Below are positions 11,291 through 22,592 of a DNA stretch of 64,000 nucleotides, piece after piece. The position numbers and the translations under genes were made by a program. This DNA comes from Acanthochlamys bracteata. Its lineage: Eukaryota; Streptophyta; Magnoliopsida; Pandanales; Velloziaceae. The notes below the pieces were generated by a model, which saw only the letters and a list, made by a program, of their open reading frames with translations, had not been told where the DNA came from and did no database searches. The stretch spans positions 7,356,461 to 7,420,460 of the forward strand of contig CM034139.1 of the NCBI GenBank assembly GCA_019914995.1, given 5' to 3'. Numbering within the stretch: the first letter of the stretch is position 1; each line of letters starts with the position of its first letter.

Positions 11291-12631
11291 CCACCGATAA
11301 CACCCAGCATAAATAGTTTCAAAACAGATCAATCGTTTACAAAACAAGGGAGTACTTTTAAGTTCTGATAATGAAGAAATGAAATTTGAAGTGGTCTGTC
11401 AATGAAAAGACGGTATTTTTGAGAAACTTCTGGTCGAGATAGCACGACCGCATTGGGCGGACAAGTTAAGGTTGGCCAATTTTACGCTGCTACGCACGTT
11501 ACTTTTACTGCGTGGCACCTCCTTTCTCGGGCCTGATTCAGGAGAGGTTAAAGAAAATTTTAATCTAATTTTTTATTTATATTTAAAAAAGATAAATGTT
11601 TTATAAATTTTGTTTAAAATTTAAAAATTATAAAATATTCTACCTTATAAAATCCTATTATTAAACTTTTTAATTATTTTTTAAATTAAAAAAATATAAC
11701 TTATTTTTTAAAAAAATTAAAATATTTTGAAAAAATTATTTCAATAAATACTTTTAAATATACGTTAAAACAGCAAAAAAAAAAAGGACACTTGTTTCTG
11801 AGGTAGTTTTACTTATAATAAATATATAATTTTTTTATATTGTTAAATTAAATTTTAAATATTACATTATTTATTAAAATATTAAATATTTGATAAGCTA
11901 AGTAATAAGTTAGCAGCTACCCAGCCTACCCTGCATGGTGATCTATAAAGACGAAAGAAATGTTGCTGTGGCATGCAGATCGCTTACAAATAAGTTTTTG
12001 CAACCCAAACAGACTTGAAGACTGCTATAGCCTATAGGTAAAGAAGGAAAGCGCAAACTTCACAAAGAAGTTTAAACTGCTCAAAATACATATAGATTAA
12101 GAAACCATATGTCCCAAATATTGAACCAACTCTCAAATTTAGAAAGGCTGAAGGAATTTATCTTACAACCATACTTAAATAATATGACATAAATTGTGTC
12201 TGCAAGTTCCGTGCGCTACTTCCATAAACAACAGCCCTAATACTGAAAATATCTTTAAAAGAATAATTCATATAATAAATTGCCTAAATGCTTTCTGCAA
12301 ATAAATATGTACACTGAAACAATGATGCTATTCACAGTGCTGTAAGCTGCAATTTTAACTTCATGAGTGCCAGTATCAACTTGAAAAGAAGGCTTCTGAG
12401 AAGCATTCTTTCTAACATCTTGCCTCTCAAGTCAGTCTGCAAAGCATATAGATGCCATCAAATATAATGACCAATCGAGTTGGAGATCATAAAGCCACAG
12501 GCTTTTTTGGTGATTAAAAACCACAGCTTTAGATTGAACAATTACTGATCAAAGAGAAGTACTTCCTTGATCAGTTGTGTCAATCATGTAGATTGAAGTC
12601 AGAGACGGACCTTAAAGTACACAGAAGCTTG
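11291..12631. other. AT-rich intergenic DNA and the 3' flank of TAF12
   Basis: About 11560-11900 is strongly AT-rich with runs like those of the AT-rich repeat family. About 12000-12631 looks like transcribed 3' untranslated sequence of the minus-strand TAF12 gene. No ORF is supported. Confidence 0.45.
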
Positions 12632-15600
12632 CTAGAACCTTTGAAATTTGTTTATCCGCGAATTAACTACAGGTAGAGCCAACTGCTCTGAACTTGGTGA
12701 AGGTTTTAATGCGGCACCAGCACTAGTTATGCCGCCCATTCCTTGTTTAGTGGTACCCTTAGCACTACCTGCATTTCTATCGGATTTTTGGGACTCCATT
12801 AAAGCTCGAAGCTGTATACCAAATATAGTCGTGAGTACAAAAATCTTGATACCCATAAAAGTGACGTAAGATCAGGAAATTGTCTACCAACTTCAAGATT
12901 AACACTCACTGTTTCCAGTCTTTTTCTGTGGAGTTCACTTGGCAACTGCAACAAATGACAAGAAAGCAATCAATCATGTATCTGAATGTATGACATCAAA
13001 AAACCACAAAATGCCTCTGCAACATGCTCCTAAGGAACCCAGATGATATATACAGATCGCATCACCCTTATTATAATTCTTCTGATAACTGTATAGTCCA
13101 GCAATCTTAGAACTCCAACTGAATTGCAGGCACATGAAGAAATATTCGATAGGACAAGAAACGCAACAACAGCAACTACTTACAATTCATCATTATAGAA
13201 AGCAAAAGCTTCTATTGTCTTTTCTTCTAGATTCACTAGGCTCACTACCATGTGTTTACAAGAACATTGCTAGAGGCTAAGAGAGTAAGAAGAATGTCTT
13301 ACATATTTTCTTTGGTAAGTTTGTTCATCCTTGGAAAACCCAGGAATTGTAAGATGCCAGTTTTTCTCTGCAACAATGGTCATCTGAATTAGTTGAGCAT
13401 ACACATCTTTTTTGACATGAGGAAACTGAATACACGTCTCTTCACATGTAAGAAATTGATACTAATCAAGCATCCACTTGGCAGCTGACAAATTGATATA
13501 GAACAACTACTGAACAGCTAACTTTCTTGTTTCAAAGTGAGAGGTCCAGACCTAGGTGTAGCAACATATCTTTGGCCTCTAAAGTGTTAGATTTACGGTG
13601 CTTTGCTAAACTGCAGGCATACGATGTAACCTGAAAATAAAATACAATTACACAAGATATAGTCAGATCACGGATGAAGGCAAACAAAGAGAAAAGTATC
13701 TCTCTAGGCATAGCAATAGAACGCCATAGCATGTAGTAGAAATCATTGTCCAAAAGCTTGGGCTTATATAACAAGTGAGTGCAGATAACGGAAGAATCCA
13801 AAGGTTCAACTACAATATAAGATACACACGTAACACGTTTTGAGGATTTCAACAATTAGAAGAGTAAATGAATACCCATATTTGTTAGTAACCTGTTTGA
13901 AGTTACAAATTTTCAATTAAGCACAGTAGCATCCAGATTCATGTAGAAGATCACACCTGATGATATAAGACTTGATTATTGTTACAGTCTTCCTTCCAAT
14001 GAAGTTTCATTGGATATAATCTTAAGAAATTTGTCCTTGTAAGGTTGTTGTCGAGCTATTAAGTAATGTTGGCATTGTATCTTGATAGCTGGAGTAACAC
14101 AACTATCAATTGGCATCCAGATGAAGATGATACAAGATAGCAAACTCTTGAACAAATATATTTACCCAGACCACTAGTTATGCATGCCACCAGAAAGCTC
14201 TAAATTCAAGATCAGCAGAACATCTGATCAGTGTAAATTAAGTTTCCTATGTAAATCACATTGATGAAGTTGAGAATAATTATTGTTTGAAAACACACAA
14301 ATTTGAGAATTAGGCATGTCACCGAATCAATGAAATCGTCAGCTATCTCCAATAAGATGTCCTCAACCTCAGGATCCAGCCTGCCCAAAGAATCCACCTG
14401 CAGAAGCACAAACTATTAACACTAGATACATGGACATCGCTACACTATATTACATTGACAGTGTAGCAGAGGAAGACAAAGAGATTAGTCACTCCATTTA
14501 TCCATTCAATACAAACCTGTGATACCAAATCTTGTATTTTTCTCTTTCCAAGAAGCTGATTACCGGCATCTGCTCCTTGGCTTGAACTTCCACAAGGTGT
14601 TGTGGCACCAGATGTATCCAGTTGTGACCCTGGCAGGTTTAATGTCTTTTGCAACACAGGCTCTTGCATCCTTGGAGACTGTTGCTGCTGTTGCAACTGC
14701 TGTAGTTGCTGTAGCTGTTGTAGCTGTTGCTGCTGATTACCCAACTGTTGTTGCTGCTGAAACATCTGGATCTGCTGCTGACTCAAGCTCATGGATTTTT
14801 GACTCAAAGGGGATGAAGGAAGTTGTTGCAGGAGGCTTTGCTGTCTCTGAATTTGCTGTTGTTGAAGATGATATGAGGGAGAACCTGGTGCGGATATTCC
14901 CTGTTGCATGCTTTTTAGCCATTGTTGTTGAGCAAGACTATTTTGTACAAATGATGACTGCCCGTTCTGGGTCAAACCAGACAATTGCGAATTTATAGCC
15001 ACAAGAGATGGACTCCGTGTCAAATTTTGGCCCGGTAACTTCTGCAATGGATCCATGGCCAAGTGGTCATGTTTTTGCATCATAAACAGCAAAAAAGGGA
15101 AAAAAGCATAAAAAATAAAGTTACCATTTCACATAATGAAGAATGCTCTTTTGAAACAGTAAAATAGCTTCAAGCAAGTGTGTAACTTTTCAGTTTGCTT
15201 CATCTACTAACAACACGTGGGCTGTGAATTTATTAATCAAAAAAGAAAAAAGCACGTGATTTACCAAAAACAAAAAGCGCAAACAATTATCACCAAACCA
15301 GAGAGGAGAAATGCCACTGACAGAAAATGCATTGCATATTGCAACATCTCGTGAGCTTTGGTAGATGTACAGAATGTTTAGAATAGGGGGGCTGCAAACA
15401 CTCACAAAGTATCAAAATCAACAATTCATTATGCCTTAAAGCACCACTGATTCATCGCTGCCTACACCTTCATAGTAACTTCATGACTTACAACGGCGGT
15501 CACTAGTTTTGGTGAAAACTCGACTATAGCACATGATAAGAAGACCATTGCTTTATAAAGTCTTGTGCAGGTTGATTGCTGTTTTTAGTGATACCGAAAA

Positions 15601-16783
15601 CCATATTGTTTCAAAATGAAAATGTAAATCAACACACTGAAGATACCTGAGGAGAAGTAAGAGCCATTTGTTGTGACAACAATTGCTGCTGTTGCCTCAT
15701 TTGGCTGTTAGTAAACCGTTGTTGGCCATATTGAAGAGCTCCATTTGATCTAATTTGTGAATTCATTCCAAGCGTTCCCATCATTCCCACAGACTGAAGC
15801 CCTTGTAGGGATTGCCCAGACGAATTAGCTGGATGGAACTGTGAGCCTTGGACAAGTCCCATTTTCTGTCGTGACTGCAATCAGATGGATATTATAAATA
15901 CACACCATCCCAAGAAACAGTAAAGGAAGAAGCTGTAGATCATTTACCCAAGATATCCAACAAATCTTGATACTTGCTTTTAAGAAAAAGAAAAAGTTGA
16001 TAATGAATTCCATATTACATGTTAATGATTAACAGCTAGGAAGCCTAACGATGCTCCCATCCATTGTGGTGTTTCGCAATGCTAAAGTTTCTTTCTACTT
16101 AAGGTGCTGTGTCATCCAAACTCCGTCTACTAGAATAAATATTCGAAATACACACACAAAAAAAAAGTTCTTATTTAATTATAACAAAATTTCTCGAAGG
16201 AACAGCTCTCTTAAGACAGTTCTCATGATGGTGATTGTCAAGTTCACACCCTAAAGCTGCAAGGAGTGAGTAAACTTTTTCAACAATACCGAACTAAAGA
16301 AACCAATGATTAAGCTCTACATAATAAATCTCTAGAAACAAATGGAGAGATAAATAGAACCTGGGCAAGCATCTGAGATTGCAACCCTATCTGAGCAGAG
16401 CTAGACTGTCCAGGGATCACCGGCATCTGCCCACTACCTTGCGCGATCATGCCAGTCCGCGACAACAACTGTTGCTGCTGCTGTTGTTGCTGCTGCTGCT
16501 GCTGTTGAATCTGCTGATTGCTGAAACTCATCTGCCCATACAATCCCGCATGCTGTCGAATGGCTCCGACAGCCGTTGCGGAGCTGAACTGTTGCTGCAG
16601 CTGTGGTATCCTTGGCATCGATCCTGAACTTTGACTCTGGTGTTGCTGTTGCTGTTGCTGCTGCTGCTGCTGCTGCATTGGAGTCGAAGGAGCGATGGGG
16701 TTAGCAGGAATGAGAATGTCACCGCCGGCGACGGCTGAGGACGGAGGTTTCTGAGGAGATGCTGACGTGGTGGGCTCCGCCAT
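12632..16783 (-). CDS. TAF12: Transcription initiation factor TFIID subunit 12 (TAF12)
   Basis: The eight exons in coding order are 16361-16783, 15647-15874, 14517-15041, 14323-14397, 13552-13630, 13303-13367, 12910-12945 and 12632-12811, encoding 536 aa (Arabidopsis TAF12 is about 539). TAF12 is a histone-fold subunit shared by TFIID and SAGA that pairs with TAF4 or ADA1. The H2B-like fold begins near residue 385 ([20 protein letters not shown]), continues [14 protein letters not shown] and [14 protein letters not shown], and ends after the HLTIPGF motif. The first 380 residues are Gln/Ser/Pro-rich with several poly-Gln tracts. The start [10 protein letters not shown] has no competing upstream ATG in frame. 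EER4/TAF12B is the alternative paralogue, but it is longer. The internal acceptor of exon 3 is chosen on phase and is the least certain junction. Confidence 0.93.
14680..14760 (-). repeat. Gln-coding CAG/CAA-type tracts in TAF12 exon 3
   Basis: Repeated ctgttg and ttgctg words encode long Gln runs with Leu interruptions (QLQQLQQ pattern). The codons are mixed CAA/CAG, giving a less slippage-prone array than the exon 1 tracts. Confidence 0.85.
16467..16677 (-). repeat. Two poly-Gln microsatellites in TAF12 exon 1
   Basis: Near 16467-16506 and 16642-16677 the plus strand reads runs of ctg with ttg interruptions, encoding about 13 and 11 consecutive Gln. Uninterrupted (CTG)n blocks occur at about 16490-16505 and 16655-16675, so length polymorphism is likely. 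Confidence 0.85.
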
Positions 16784-17686
16784 GGAGGGGTGTTCTGGTA
16801 CTACGGATTTCAGATTGTTTTATAATTAGATTGAATTCGAGATTCTTAGATTACGGTCATCGTCGGCATTTGTGAAAAGCGAAAGCAAAAAGATTATTAT
16901 AAGCAACAACAACAAAGAAGGCCAAATTATTAGGAATTCGGAAAAATAACTTGCTTTCCGAAACAAACTTTACGAAACCATTCACTCTGAGTCAGGGAGG
17001 TTGTATTTACGATTATGACATTTGCCTTATATCGGACTTTTATTCGGATTAAATGTTTAGGCATGAGCTCGATTGCCTAATTCGGGTTTAAAGCCTTAGA
17101 TCGACTCCAAAAGGCATGTCGGACTCGTACCCAACTCACAATCTGGCAGGGGAATAGAAAACAAAGGTCAAGACCAGTTTGCGTATTTAAGTGGGTCCCA
17201 CCGGATAATGATGGTTTATTAGATTCATCACACAGACCCGAGTGAGCGAGTTTAAAAGCTTTTTCTCATCACTCTGTTCTTAACTTTTTTATCACGGCTT
17301 CCATTTCATTCTCTAAACTTTGTTCTTCAGATCTTCTAATAAACAGCTCCAGATCTGGTTGCAGAGCTCTTCAGTTCTCTCTAATTTCCAGTGAGTTTGA
17401 ACTATTGGATCAACAATTTCTGGATTTCTGTTCTTTTCTCCACTGAAATTTATGCGGATTTATGAAAGTTTTGTGAGAATTATGTCTGCTATTTGAGTTA
17501 TATATCTATGTGTGTTGATCTGTTTCATTGTGTAGACACCGTAGATGAGTGTAAATTCTTAATCGTAACTAACAGTCTGATTTTACTCAATATTTCATCT
17601 TATTTCGTTATGAAATATAGAAGATCGCTACATTAGTTCATTATTTGTCCTGTTTGATATATGTTCTTTTTTTATAGATATAAACC
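16784..17686. promoter_or_regulatory. Divergent promoter region between TAF12 (-) and CGR2/3 (+)
   Basis: The two start codons are 903 bp apart and point away from each other. The right half holds the CGR leader: a probable 5' exon around 17250-17400 and a leader intron that may end near 17676 (T-rich stretch then atag) shortly before the ATG. At 17191-17201 there is a perfect palindrome, GTGGGTCCCAC, which fits the TCP-factor consensus GTGGGNCCCAC. No ORF is supported. Confidence 0.55.
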
Positions 17687-20415
17687 ATGTCGAGAAGGCC
17701 AGTGAATGCCTCGCGTCGACTTGCTGACAGCGGGATCCTTCCCCTGTCTGGTTCACTTCACCAGAAGACACGAACATCACCCCTATTGTCCATTGGTCTG
17801 ATTGTTGTGGTAATATGCATACTTGTTTTATAAGTTTTACTTCCGTAGATAAGTGGTGTATAAGATGTTGCAATTTTTATGTGGTTCTCGTTGTGCAATT
17901 TCAGGGTGCCTTTCTTTTTATTGCTTACTCCTATAGCGGAGGCTCAGGTTTGCAAATTTACTATGAACCAATTCTAGAAGTAGTATTCCTAGTTAGCCAG
18001 TTACAATGGTTACTGATGATGTTATTGTAGTTTATCTTTGTAAAAGTTTTAGTTTGTTAGAATATTGTAGTCCATATGTTTCTTGCATGGAATAATGTTG
18101 AACTTACATGCCATCAGGTGGACTCAACAGCAAAGAAGCTCTCAGCATGAGTGAAGGTAATCAACCAGTTTCTTGGGAATTTAAAATTTCAGTTATAATT
18201 AAAAATCTAGTTCTTAATGCTTCTTTATTGACTGCTTAAAATTTTGAAGTTCTCTTGATTTTTTGCTCTCTAATTACTGCCATTGAGAAGTTCAGTTAGA
18301 CATTTTTTCTGTTAGGCATACTCAAATCAGTTGCAGTTTAGTGCTTGTACATTCTGTTGTATACACCAGTTGTGTTATTTACATTGTTCTTTCCTTTCCT
18401 TGTAAAGAATCTAAAGAATCTGTGTTTGGCATCAAGCTGTAGATTAGCATGAACATTTGCTCGGAGTATCTAATAGCAGTGTCTGTTCATATATCAACTT
18501 TATGCTGTCAAGTTCCTCATCGTGGTATGAAAGCATTATAGATAAAATTTTAATGTATATTGGTTTTCAGTCCTCAAGTCCACAGCTAAGTTTGAGTCAA
18601 TATACATTCTACCAAAAATATTTACTGTTTCTTGTTGTGCAGGTGCTTCATGCACAGCTGAATTACAGCGAGCAATACCTATATTAAAAAAGGCATATGG
18701 TGGAAGTATGCGCAAAGTTCTTCATGTGGGTCCTGAAACTTGTCCAGTTGTTTCTAAGTTGTTGAAAGAGGAAGACGTTGAAGCGTGGGGCATAGAACCA
18801 TATGATTTAGAGGATGCTGATAGTAGCTGCAAAAGCCTTGTGCGCAAAGGCATTGTTCGTGTAGCTGACATCAAGTTCCCTTTGCCTTACAGGCCAAAAT
18901 CCTTTTCTCTTGTTGTTGTATCAGATGCACTAGATTATTTATCACCAAAGTATCTTAACAAGACTCTCCCAGACCTGGCAAGGGTATCAACTGATGGTCT
19001 AGTTATATTTGCTGGTACTTCCAAATCTAGAATATTGCTTTCATATTGTCACTTAACATGTGAAAACAACACCTTTTGGGTTATTCTTACTTTGATTGTG
19101 CAAGCTCTCCTTTTCCTCATACAGTGGTGCACTATTGAACCATGGTATTTATAAACTTTGCTGCTGACTTTTCTTTACAAAAATGCTCACTCAACATTCT
19201 TAGTCCTTGAATCTTTCTATTCTGCACATTTAATTCTCATTTATCGTTGTACAGAAGGTAAATAACATGATCATAAGTGCAGATTGTTAATTTCTTAAAT
19301 TACTTGTTGTCTATACTTAGTAACTATACTGCTATAGGAGTTGGTTGTGCAAACTGAATTGCCTTACATTCTATAATATAATAGTTTTTACTTATTAGTA
19401 TAATTATGTTATATGATTTTTTACTGGAAATTTTGTATTATAGTTTAGTAATATTGACAAGGAGAAACTGTACATTACTCCAGAAGAAGCTCTAGTTTCT
19501 AGGTTATGCATATATATACTGCAACTTGGCTTTATCTCAAAAGAAAGTATATCGGTGTTTGGTTACTAAGTTGCTCACAAGATGCTACGTATGCCGTGCG
19601 GTGACCTTTGGCTGGCTACTTCTTTACTTATTATTCTTAGGAGTGTAGATTCTTGAATCTGCCTTGCTTTAGAGCTTCTGAAAGGTTTTCATCCTACTTC
19701 TCAAAAGAATCTGCCTTGCTCTAGATTCATGAAAATGTAGAAATTTCTGGGCTTTATTTGGTTTTCTTGCATGCTTTGTTGTTCTGTCATCACACATTCC
19801 ATCTTAATGTAGCTTGCATCAATTCTTTTTGTAGGATATCCAGGTCAGCAGAGAGCTAAATCTTCTGAGCTGCCACGTTTTGGAAAGCCGGTACTTTCTC
19901 CAATTCCTTCTCTCTATGACTTACTGGATCTGGCTATTTGGTGCTATCCGCTTTGGCTATTCCCTATCTTCTGTATAATGCTATCTGCCTGAATGTTAAA
20001 TTATCATGCTGCATGTTGTGTATTACCGAGACAAGCAGCATATGCCCCATGGTAATTGTAGTTAAATTTATTTGTTAACTATTTCCTTAGGTCATAGTAT
20101 CAACAATCATAATTTATAAATGAAAAAAAACAGAGGTCATAGTCTGATTTATAATTTAATGTATGTTTTCCGCTTATGCTGTCACTGGCAGCTCTGTTGT
20201 TTGACGATCTGCTTACTATTTCCCACATGATGAATAAGCTGACGCTACTGTTGAATATTTATTGGAAGGCCAAACTGAGGAGTTCCTCCTGGTGGATAAG
20301 ATATTTTGTTCAGACCGGCCTGGAAGAGAATGAAGCTGTTATCAAGAAGTTTGAGCAGGCTGCAAGCAAGGGGATGTACAAGCCTGGTTGTCAAATATTT
20401 CACCTTAGCTCATAA
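17687..20415 (+). CDS. CGR3: Golgi pectin methyltransferase, COTTON GOLGI-RELATED 2/3 family
   Basis: The six exons 17687-17809, 17905-17947, 18118-18156, 18643-19014, 19835-19890 and 20269-20415 encode 259 aa. CGR2/CGR3 proteins are SAM-dependent methyltransferases that methyl-esterify homogalacturonan in the Golgi. The architecture is type II: a basic cytosolic tail (MSRRPVNASRR), one membrane span at about residues 34-52 and a luminal catalytic domain. The SAM-binding motif is RKVLHVGPETCPVVS, followed by EAWGIEPYDLEDAD, VRVADIKFPLPYRPKSFSLV and DALDYLSPKYLNKTLPDLAR. The C-terminal block SSSWWIRYFVQTGLEEN is also characteristic. Length matches the family. The symbol is a choice between the near-identical CGR2 and CGR3. 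Confidence 0.92.
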
Positions 20416-21447
20416 TCTTGATCAGGCCACCACCTCTGTTCATTTCAAACAAGATAGTCACCAGCAAGATCTTGATAATCATCATAAAAGGTTTCAAGAT
20501 GCCTAGTACTATGCTCGAGGTGTAAGATATTTATTATTAGATTTATATCAGCGAATACATTGGCGCAGTATATTTGCTAATGTAAGTTTAAATTAAATTT
20601 TTATCATGATGTAAGAAGTACATGTAACTTCATCTTATTGGCATCACTTTAGATGGCTTCGGAACTCTTTAAAAAGGTTGCCAATTTTGGTAACAGATGT
20701 TCGTAAATTTGATAATAGCTGTTGTTAATTTCTTCATATATTATTGACAGATGAGTTGTCTTGCTAAAAAGTGTTGATTCGTTCCAAAATGTTTCTTGTC
20801 ATTCTATTTGACTAAGTCCAAATTTCTGGATATGAGCTTATCCAACTTGCGTTGATGGAGTAGAGATGATTGTGCGAATAAAAACTTTTCCAAGCTTAAG
20901 ACTTGGTTGATGTTTCAATTTTAGTTAAGAGCTGATAACAAACTACCTACACATGTTGTAATGTTAATAATAAACAAACAGTAAGCCCCATAGTTGTCAA
21001 TCTCAGTTTCTTGTGCTGACATCAGGACAGATTGCTACTGCTTTCTTCTGAAAGTTTTGGTCTCATTTAAAAAGCCATAATATTTTACAAGTTAATCCAA
21101 AATTCTCAGCTTATCTGTTTTTGACTTTTATTGCTGCTATATATGTCAAAGTCTTCAATTATACATTATTTAACCAGCTCAACTTTTCATTTAATATAAT
21201 CTGATCATGTAATTCTTGTTCTACCATCAGTAGAATAAATTTTCATGTAGTTTAGATTTGCGTTCAGCTACTGAGATTGGAGAACATCGGCCGGCGATTA
21301 GAAACTCTATAAGAAGCAAAAAAGAACGGTTGGTACTTGGTAGCAATCGCTTAGTGGCGCTGAAGCAATTACCAAAGTTAGACTTTCAATCATTAGTAGG
21401 GCTGAAGCAATGATCAACAAGTAACATTTGTTTATATTTCATTCAAG
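20416..21447. other. CGR 3' flank and upstream DNA of the small unknown gene
   Basis: T-rich 3' untranslated sequence extends to about 20650. Beyond it I see no ORF, RNA gene or clear repeat. Confidence 0.45.
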
Positions 21448-21792
21448 ATGATTAGTTCAGATGTTAAACACTTTGCAAACACTTTCCAATCTAACACAAG
21501 AAAGAATAACTTCAAAAGCTTGCTAAGTAGTTTTTCTGGTTCAATGTCCAACTATGAAATGGAAGGATTGATTCCTTTCATATACAGAGCTATAATGGAA
21601 CACCGGAACGGCGGCGGTAGATATTCAGCGCCACTTGCTGCATGGTTACTGAATGAATCACCTTCTGGTTCTTCAGGAACGTCTAGGGATATCCAACTCT
21701 TCAGTTCTCCACCTCGGACGTCTGTGAAAGCTTCATTAACCTCAAACTCTTCTTCTTCTTCTCCGATCTTCGGCGCCGGTATAGCTAGCTAG
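21448..21792 (+). CDS. Small uncharacterised plant protein, single exon
   Basis: The ORF encodes 114 aa. I do not recognise a named gene. The middle carries a compact conserved-looking segment, YEMEGLIPFIYRAIMEHRNG, then RYSAPLAAWLLNESPSGSSG, with Ser-rich ends (a run of Ser near residue 100). It resembles in outline a group of short plant proteins with a G-hydrophobic-P...AI motif and no assigned function. There is no signal peptide or membrane span. Its Ser/Gly-rich tail and biased composition could still be non-coding chance, but the coherent frame and the clean ATG and TAG make a real small gene likely. Confidence 0.6.
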   Translation: MISSDVKHFANTFQSNTRKNNFKSLLSSFSGSMSNYEMEGLIPFIYRAIMEHRNGGGRYSAPLAAWLLNESPSGSSGTSRDIQLFSSPPRTSVKASLTSNSSSSSPIFGAGIAS

Positions 21793-22592
21793 TTAGAGAT
21801 CCACAGCTGTTAAATATTTCTGTCTCTGTTACGTACGTGTTTCAGTCTCTTTGATTAATAATAAGGTTAGGGGGTGCCCAAAAAGAAGGGTGCATGCCTA
21901 ACGTGTTTATTCTCTCGAGTGCATCAAGCAGTATATTTCGTTTGTGTTTATGTATGAACTCTTGATGAAAATTTATTTATAGATTATGAAGAACAATTGC
22001 GGGCTTATTTAGTTATAAACATTCAAAATTTGACAAATACTAATTAAATATTCTGAACTGTTTTTCAATTTCAAAGTGTATACTTGTAATTCTGAAGTAT
22101 ATATATAATCAGGTTATTTAGTAACGAAATATTTTAGTATTGAATTATCATTTTTCTTATTTTTCAATTAAATTTGATAGATACTAAAACTTCTCGAGAT
22201 TTTAAAAAAAAAAAAGAGAGAAATTTTGTTTTTTTAAAGCCTAACAGCGTGGGAGTAATTGAATTTCAGCGCAATTCATATACAATCGCCGTTGTCGTCT
22301 TCTAGAAAAATTTGCAAAGTCAAGTCAACCTTGAGTTGTTTAATATGCACTATTGACTTCTGCGAACTACAGACAAACAACAACCAGGGCAAGTTGTTGG
22401 AATTTAACTCCCGAAAGTCAATCAGTCAACTTAAATAGTGCCCTTCCTACGCCCGCCAGAGCCGCCACCGCCCTGCATTATTATAATCAACGCGTTCGTT
22501 CATCGTTGGCTTAAACTAATAAATTTCTTCCCCTTCCCAAAAAAATATACTCCATCTCCTTCTCTTCTTCTTCTTCTTCTTCTTTCTTCGCC
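21793..22592. other. Intergenic DNA and WAKL20 promoter/leader
   Basis: This stretch is AT-rich to about 22250. A TTC-repeat leader lies directly before the WAKL20 ATG (about 22562-22586). The tract tttgcaaagtcaagtcaacc near 22310 includes TTGAC, the W-box core that WRKY factors bind, and further gtcaac/gtcaa words follow at about 22420-22430; their relevance to a defence-type receptor kinase is only inferred. Confidence 0.45.

Noticed and set aside
14519..14998. 159-codon plus-strand ORF opposite TAF12
   Set aside because: It is the antisense reading of the Gln-coding repeats (Ala/Val-rich as expected) and has no independent support.
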